A DNA stretch of 64,000 nt. It comes from Orenia metallireducens. Lineage in GTDB: Bacteria > Bacillota > Halanaerobiia > Halobacteroidales > Halobacteroidaceae. The notes below the pieces were generated by a model. The model made no database searches. It was not told the origin of the DNA and worked only from the letters and a program-made list of their open reading frames with translations. This document shows, one piece after another, positions 59,442 to 64,000 of this stretch. Where the stretch lies: contig NZ_PVNB01000003.1 in NCBI RefSeq assembly GCF_003001995.1, positions 62,001 to 126,000 of the forward strand, read 5' to 3'. Each line of letters starts with the position of its first letter. Within the stretch, counting starts at the first letter, position 1. Position numbers and translations under genes: made by a program.

Positions 59442-60340
59442 TAGTCATCATCCCCTTCTAATGCTTCAATAACGCTCTGTCTAGGTTGAAATTCTGCTTG
59501 TGAAGAGTAGCAACCACAGTTACCTTCAGCTATCTCTTCAGAACTACATTCACAGTCATCCTCTTGCTCTTCTTGTGGGAATTGTTCATTGATTAGCGTA
59601 CGTAGTTTCTGCATAGCATGACCTAAACCGCCTACTTCATTGATAATTCCTTCTTTAACAGCCTGATCACCTACTAAAACGGTACCTACATCCCTTACAA
59701 GCTCTCCAGTCTCAAACATTAACTCTTTAAAACGCTCTTGACCAATAGTAGAATGGCTAGCTACAAATCTAATGATTCTCTCTTGCATCTTATCTAAATA
59801 ATCATAGGTTTGAGGTACACCAATCACCATTCCTGTCAGACGAATTGGATGAACAATCATCGTTGCAGTCTCAGCAATAAATGAGTAATCGGCGGCAGCT
59901 GCAATTGGCACTCCAATACTATGCCCTCCACCTAATACTAAAGATACTACAGGCTTAGACATACTTGATAGCATCTCAGAGATAGCTAATCCAGCCTCGA
60001 TATCTCCACCTACAGTATTTAAAATTACTAGTAAACCTTTAATCTCCTTAGCCTGTTCAATAGCTACCAATTGAGGAATCAAATGTTCATATTTAGTGGT
60101 CTTATTCTTAGGTGATAAGACAGCATGACCCTCAATTTGCCCTACAATAGTCAAGGTATGGATATCACTTTTTACCTTAGGCGGCATATTATTTTGACCA
60201 AATTGCTTCAAGGCTTGCATCTGATTCTTGACTTTTCCTGCTTTATTAGGTGATTTTTGTGGTAAGTTAGGATTTATTTTTGGCATTCCATCAGGAATTT
60301 TAGGTTGAGGCATTCCTTGATTTGTTATTATTTTACCCAA
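59441..60340 (-). CDS. tepA: ClpP-class translocation-enhancing protein TepA
   Basis: A 299-residue member of the ClpP-like peptidase class linked to protein export in Bacillus. [11 protein letters not shown] (here [11 protein letters not shown]) near residue 68, [21 protein letters not shown] near 105, the nucleophile block [22 protein letters not shown] with Ser near 143, and [14 protein letters not shown] with the His. The start at 60340 is a TTG with GAGGAG eleven bases ahead. A short Cys-rich tail ([23 protein letters not shown]) is unusual: five cysteines in a region that is often charged but Cys-free. Confidence 0.9.
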   Translation of the reverse strand: MGKIITNQGMPQPKIPDGMPKINPNLPQKSPNKAGKVKNQMQALKQFGQNNMPPKVKSDIHTLTIVGQIEGHAVLSPKNKTTKYEHLIPQLVAIEQAKEIKGLLVILNTVGGDIEAGLAISEMLSSMSKPVVSLVLGGGHSIGVPIAAAADYSFIAETATMIVHPIRLTGMVIGVPQTYDYLDKMQERIIRFVASHSTIGQERFKELMFETGELVRDVGTVLVGDQAVKEGIINEVGGLGHAMQKLRTLINEQFPQEEQEDDCECSSEEIAEGNCGCYSSQAEFQPRQSVIEALEGDDD

Positions 60341-60651
60341 ACTTTTTCACACTCCTCTTCTTACATAGATTTTTGGTTATCTATCAATTCTTATTAGTTA
60401 GTATGATTCAATTTACTTTTTGTATACTTGTTCTCATTCTTTAAAAAATGGTATTTATTTTTAGCTGTCTATTTCTATACATATCAGAATTAATATATTC
60501 TAATATCAAACTTTAGAATATAACTTAAAAATATCTATTCCCATTCAATCTTAAAAATTAAATCTAATTCTAGTTAAGAATAAATTGATATTAATTTTTA
60601 CATATTATCTTTAGGTAATTTATTGTTTTTTTAAACATTATTATGTAAAAT
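60341..60651. other. gap upstream of tepA
   Basis: A+T-rich sequence of about 310 bases with no gene, repeat or clear regulatory element seen. The tepA promoter should lie in it. Confidence 0.5.
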
Positions 60652-60930
60652 AGTCAATATGAGAAGAAAGCAATAGAATATCTAAATAAAAATGAAGAAG
60701 AATCAGCCTTAAAAACATCTGAAAAAATTGCTGACCTAGAAGATAAATTAAAACTAGAAGAAACAGAGTTAAAAAATATTACAGAAGCCTTCAATCTCCT
60801 TAAAAAAATATTGATGAAGCCAAAAGAAATATCTCAAGAATAGAACATAAGTTAAATCAGATAAAAGTAACTAATAAACTAAATAATATCAAATCCCTTA
60901 CAGCAGACCTAACTGATATAAGTGGAAATG
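60652..60930 (+). pseudogene. PspA/IM30-like coiled-coil remnant, frameshifted
   Basis: On the plus strand NSQYEKKAIEYLNKNEEESAL leads into a charged heptad pattern (KTSEKIADLEDKLKLEETEL, KNITEAFNLLKK). An A7 run at 60802-60808 then breaks the frame; one extra A restores IDEAKRNISRIEHKLNQIK and NKLNNIKS. This is typical of the helical core of PspA/IM30-type phage shock proteins. The N-terminal membrane-binding part is missing and no start codon is present. It runs into the end of the next gene from the other side. Confidence 0.55.
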
Positions 60931-61290
60931 AATATAAAATAATCTTGGGTTATCGAATAACCAATGATTATGCAGTGCTGTAACTTGAAGTCCTAAAGCT
61001 CTAAGGACACTTATAAAGGGATTAATCTCTTCTTGCAAAATTACAGTTTCCCCTAAGTTAAGTGCCTCATCTCCTCCCTCAATTAATTCAAAGGAGAATA
61101 ATGCATTAATTACAAGAGGACTTCTAGTTGGAATACCTAAAATTGTAGGACTAATATCTCGTACACGTGTTACAACACATAAATCTGCTTGTGAGGTAAT
61201 AATTGAACTATCAAGTATATTTGCAAATTTATTACACAACTTTCTTGGACAGTGTGGGTCATTACATTGACAATGGAGATCTTTACTCAT
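60898..61290 (-). CDS. DUF1259 protein, C-terminus shortened
   Basis: The 130-residue protein matches DUF1259 (LpqO/LppY type): SPTILGIPTRSPLVINALFSFELIEGG, NLGETVILQEEINPFISVLRALGLQVTALHNHWLFDNPRLFYIHF. A normal DUF1259 domain goes on for another 20-30 residues after YIHF; here HLYQLGLL and a stop follow, at the point where the PspA-like remnant begins. The N-terminus has an unusual Cys-rich head (CQCNDPHCPRKLC), typical of metal sites. GGAGGG precedes the ATG. A 14-bp inverted repeat lies upstream. Confidence 0.75.
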   Translation of the reverse strand: MSKDLHCQCNDPHCPRKLCNKFANILDSSIITSQADLCVVTRVRDISPTILGIPTRSPLVINALFSFELIEGGDEALNLGETVILQEEINPFISVLRALGLQVTALHNHWLFDNPRLFYIHFHLYQLGLL

Positions 61291-61312
61291 ACTTTGCCCC
61301 TCCTTTCAGTAT

Positions 61313-61364
61313 ATAATCAATATATTCCATATCATGGGAAAATGTTACATAATATATTGATTAT
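61313..61364. promoter_or_regulatory. 14-bp inverted repeat upstream of the DUF1259 gene
   Basis: ATAATCAATATATT and its exact complement AATATATTGATTAT, 24 bases apart. It could be two operator half-sites for a repressor or a long-loop RNA hairpin. It lies 23 bases upstream of the start codon. Confidence 0.5.
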
Positions 61365-61392
61365 TGACTTTCTAGTTAATGGACAAAAATAT

Positions 61393-61425
61393 AAAAAGAG
61401 CTAGCTTAAAAAGCTAGCTCTTTTT
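61393..61425 (-). terminator. terminator of the RNase J gene
   Basis: AAAAAGAGCTAGCTT/AAGCTAGCTCTTTTT perfect stem, followed by a T-run, eight bases after the stop codon; strong in both directions. Confidence 0.88.
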
Positions 61426-61432
61426 ATATAAA

Positions 61433-63100
61433 TTATACTTCCATAATAATCGGTAATATCATCGGTCTTCTTCTAGTTCTACTATATAAGAAATCATCTA
61501 AAGAACTTCTAATCTTAGATTTTAAAACTGACCATTCAGTAATATTGTGCTCTTCACACTCTGATAAGGCACATTCTACTTGGCGGGTAGCTTCATTAAT
61601 TAGATCTCCTGACTCTCTAATATAAACAAAACCACGGGAAATAATATCAGGACCAGCCATTATTTTACCTCTTTTATTGATCGTTACAACTACCATTAGT
61701 ACACCATTTTCAGAGAGTAACTTTCTATCACGTAGCACTACACTACCTACATCACCAACTCCTAAACCATCTATTAGAACTCTTCCTGACTCTACACTAC
61801 CACTTTGATAGCCTTTTTCAGGAGTCAAGGTAATCTTGTCACCTAAATCAGGAATAAAGATATTCTCCTTAGGGATTCCTACACGTTGAGCAAGTTTTGC
61901 ATGTAAATGTAGGTGGCGATACTCTCCATGAACTGGGAAGAAGTATCTTGGCTTAGTTAGATTTAACATCAACTTCAGCTCTTCTTGACTAGCATGACCA
62001 GAGACATGAACCCCTGATAGAGCCTCATAGATAACATTGGCTCCACGTTTAAATAATTGATTAATCGTTCTACCAACAGCTCTGGCATTACCAGGAATAG
62101 CTGTAGCAGAGACAACGATAGTGTCGCCATCCTCTACACTAATCTGGTGATGGTCTCCTCTTGCCATTCTAGTCAAAGCAGCCATACGTTCCCCTTGACT
62201 TCCAGTCATCAATAGTACTACCTTATCCTCAGGAAGACTACTAACATCTTTTAAATCTATTATTAGCCCTTCAGGAACCTGCAAATAACCTAAGTCCAAG
62301 GCTATGTGAACATTATTAACCATACTACGCCCACTTAAGGCAACCTTACGTCCATATTTTACAGCTGAATCAAAAACCTGCTGAATACGATGGATATTTG
62401 AAGCAAAACTAGCGATAAATAGCTTCTTCTCAGCTTCACTAAAGCTCTCATCGATCGTCTTACCGACTTCCTTCTCAGACATAGTAAAGCCTTCACGCTC
62501 TACATTGGTACTATCAGAAAATAGTGCCAATACCCCTTTACTGCCTAAGTCAGCCAACTTATGAATATCAGCCATCTTTCCATCAATTGGGGTCTGGTCA
62601 AATTTAAAGTCACTTGCATAGACCAAAGGTCCAGCAGGAGTATGGATAGCCAATGCACAAGAATCAGCAATACTATGGTTTACCCTAATAAATTCAACCT
62701 TAAATGAAGCAACTTGTACCGAATGACCAGGATATACATGCCTTAAATAAGTATTTCCTAACATGTTGTGGGATTTTAACTTTCCACTTAACAATCCTAA
62801 GGTCAGTTTAGTTCCATAAACTGGAACATTTAACTCCTTTAATACATACGGTAAAGCCCCTATATGATCTTCATGACCATGAGTCAGTACTATCCCCTTA
62901 ACTCTATCCTTATTTCTAATCAGATAAGAGATATCTGGGATTACCAAATCGACTCCATAAAGTTCATCCTCAGGAAACTTTACACCAGCATCTACTATCA
63001 AAATCTCACCATTGGCTTCAACCACCATCATATTTTTACCGATTTCCCCTAGTCCCCCTAAAGGAATTACTGTAACTTCTCCTATTCTATTGTTTGACAT
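61433..63100 (-). CDS. rnj: ribonuclease J
   Basis: Exo- and endoribonuclease of RNA decay and 5' processing. The 555-residue protein has a metallo-beta-lactamase core (LTHGHEDHIGALPYV near residue 70), the beta-CASP domain (LFSDSTNVEREGFT, YASDFKFDQTPI) and the C-terminal part ending TRRRPMILPIIMEV. The start at 63100 (MSNNRIGEVTVIPLGGLGEIGKNM) is the family's usual N-terminus; its best Shine-Dalgarno, GGAGGTG, lies 12-14 bases upstream, longer than normal, and a start 12 codons upstream has none. One copy only is seen here. Confidence 0.93.
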   Translation of the reverse strand: MSNNRIGEVTVIPLGGLGEIGKNMMVVEANGEILIVDAGVKFPEDELYGVDLVIPDISYLIRNKDRVKGIVLTHGHEDHIGALPYVLKELNVPVYGTKLTLGLLSGKLKSHNMLGNTYLRHVYPGHSVQVASFKVEFIRVNHSIADSCALAIHTPAGPLVYASDFKFDQTPIDGKMADIHKLADLGSKGVLALFSDSTNVEREGFTMSEKEVGKTIDESFSEAEKKLFIASFASNIHRIQQVFDSAVKYGRKVALSGRSMVNNVHIALDLGYLQVPEGLIIDLKDVSSLPEDKVVLLMTGSQGERMAALTRMARGDHHQISVEDGDTIVVSATAIPGNARAVGRTINQLFKRGANVIYEALSGVHVSGHASQEELKLMLNLTKPRYFFPVHGEYRHLHLHAKLAQRVGIPKENIFIPDLGDKITLTPEKGYQSGSVESGRVLIDGLGVGDVGSVVLRDRKLLSENGVLMVVVTINKRGKIMAGPDIISRGFVYIRESGDLINEATRQVECALSECEEHNITEWSVLKSKIRSSLDDFLYSRTRRRPMILPIIMEV

Positions 63101-63136
63101 TCCTTTAACAAACACCTCCGCAATATTAACTTTCAT

Positions 63137-63493
63137 TCATTTTCTTTTTCTCTTATATTCACTTATCCCGTCTTCGCATCTTATAAATAAGAAAATATAG
63201 ATTACATATGAATATTTATTTATTAATTAAATTTTAATCAGTCAATTCCATATAATCATGAATAACAAGTGATCAGTGCTCAATAAAAATTAAAAAACTT
63301 TAAATAATCATCTCGTTATTCCTTCTTTAAATTATGAAATCCCCTGAAATTAATAATCAGAATTAAATTACCTATAAAGCAACCCGATGATAAAATTATA
63401 AAGTAAAATACAGTTAATGCTAGTCCGCTTTCTTCTTTTTCCTAACCAAATAAAAAAGAAAATATAAATCCCGTTCTAATTACTCTACTTTTT
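63137..63493. other. long leader of the rnj gene
   Basis: About 360 bases of A+T-rich sequence between the predicted promoter and the rnj start. A short period-7-like tract (AACAAGTGATCAGTGCTCAA) lies at 63262-63281. Nothing else is recognised; a long leader could hold a self-control site, as RNase genes often have one. Confidence 0.4.
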
Positions 63494-63522
63494 ATTATAA
63501 ATTATTTCACTTACAAATACAA
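63494..63522 (-). promoter_or_regulatory. promoter for the rnj unit
   Basis: TTGTAT and a perfect TATAAT 17 bases apart. This is 390 bases upstream of rnj, between it and the dapA terminator. Confidence 0.7.
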
Positions 63523-63543
63523 GTAAAGTTTGGGTTTTTCAAT

Positions 63544-63583
63544 AAAAAAAGAGAAATGGTTGATTTCAACCATTTCTCTTTTC
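63544..63583 (-). terminator. terminator of dapA
   Basis: AAAAGAGAAATGGTTG/CAACCATTTCTCTTTT perfect stem with a short loop and T-rich ends, 18 bases after the dapA stop. Confidence 0.88.
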
Positions 63584-63601
63584 TTTAATTTATATATTCT
63601 A

Positions 63602-64000
63602 TTAATCTAGTAAATTGTACTCCGCTAAAACACTTTTTAGTCTCTTTTCTAAATCATCATTAAGACCTACTAATGGTGGTCTTAAGCCCCCAACCTCTTT
63701 ACCTACTAAATTTAAAGCCACTTTGACAGGAATAGGATTTGTACTGATAAACATAGTACTGAATAATTTATTTAACCTGGCATTCTGCTGTGCTGCTTCT
63801 TTGATCTTACCAGCTTTAAAATCAGCAATCATCGCTTTAAGCTCATTACCAACTAAATGAGATGCTACACTTACCACACCCTCTCCTCCGATAGAGAGAA
63901 TAGGTAAGGTCAAACTATCATCACCACTATAGATTTTGAAGCTATCATCAGTTAGACTCCTAATCTTAATTGCTTGGTCAAGGTTACCACTTGCTTCCTT
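63602..64000 (-). CDS. dapA: 4-hydroxy-tetrahydrodipicolinate synthase (partial, 5' end cut by the window)
   Basis: Condenses pyruvate with aspartate semialdehyde in lysine and dipicolinate synthesis, the latter needed for spores. The visible 132 residues begin KEASGNLDQAIKIRSL, so the catalytic Schiff-base Lys is the first codon at the window edge. Next come IYSGDDSLTLPILSIGGEGVVSVASHLVGNE, the C-terminal helix block and NPIPVKVALNLVGKEVGGLRPPLVGLN. The first 150 or so residues lie outside. It is the last gene of its operon, ended by a strong terminator. Confidence 0.95.
   Translation of the reverse strand, partial: KEASGNLDQAIKIRSLTDDSFKIYSGDDSLTLPILSIGGEGVVSVASHLVGNELKAMIADFKAGKIKEAAQQNARLNKLFSTMFISTNPIPVKVALNLVGKEVGGLRPPLVGLNDDLEKRLKSVLAEYNLLD

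Overview
The window comes from a low-GC, endospore-forming Firmicute, most likely a halophilic anaerobe of the Halanaerobiales (Halobacteroidaceae, Orenia-like). The sporulation genes (gerA-type operon, orphan gerB-type permease, CotF-like coat proteins, a Spo0E-like phosphatase), the strong GGAGG ribosome binding sites, the A+T-rich gaps and the paired cation/proton antiporters all fit. The genus is an inference from gene content; no rRNA is present. Most genes lie on the minus strand.

Layout: 1-4000 priA-def-fmt and the first codons of the next gene. 4.2-6.8 kb two membrane or surface proteins. 7-11.1 kb a thiamine operon (promoter, TPP riboswitch, terminator, thiW-thiD-thiM-thiC) with a repeat element between thiM and thiC and no thiE. 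11.1-12.5 kb a leucine-rich-repeat protein. 12.7-16.8 kb a spore germinant receptor operon (A-B-C) with a previously uncalled 53-residue fourth gene. 17-21.1 kb a membrane protein with a 5' stop codon, two coat proteins, an MreB and a HEAT-repeat protein; the last two have no ATG/GTG/TTG start. 21.3-27.7 kb a NusG-domain-II protein, an esterase, small and decayed genes, then two antiporters with a CBS protein and a degenerate sugar-kinase-like protein. 27.9-32.4 kb argCJBD. 32.6-39.5 kb Spo0E-like, two tRNA clusters, SNF2 helicase, SurE, ClC protein. 39.5-47.3 kb CPBP protease, RodZ-like protein and a nucleoside ABC operon with its GntR regulator. 47.6-52 kb FtsK/SpoIIIE, UppP, Na/Pi transporter. 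52.1-58.9 kb an unusual accessory cluster: orphan gerB-type permease, CBO0543-like membrane proteins, three paralogous FAD oxidoreductases, two ferritin-like/coat-like small proteins and tiny membrane ORFs. 59.2-64 kb TepA/YlzJ-like, a collision of two decayed genes, RNase J and the 3' part of dapA.

The gaps are unusually rich in repeats. I see terminal-inverted-repeat elements ending in GCGACACTTT, palindromes ending in GCCACGAAT, a mobile-looking 25-30 bp hairpin module found inside other repeats, and many hairpins whose arms are degenerate tandem repeats of period 6, 7 or 8. The most notable points are the apparent AUU start codons of three genes, the flavoprotein/coat/membrane cluster next to an orphan germination permease, a compensated frameshift inside one flavoprotein paralogue, the fourth gene of the ger operon, and the layered repeats.
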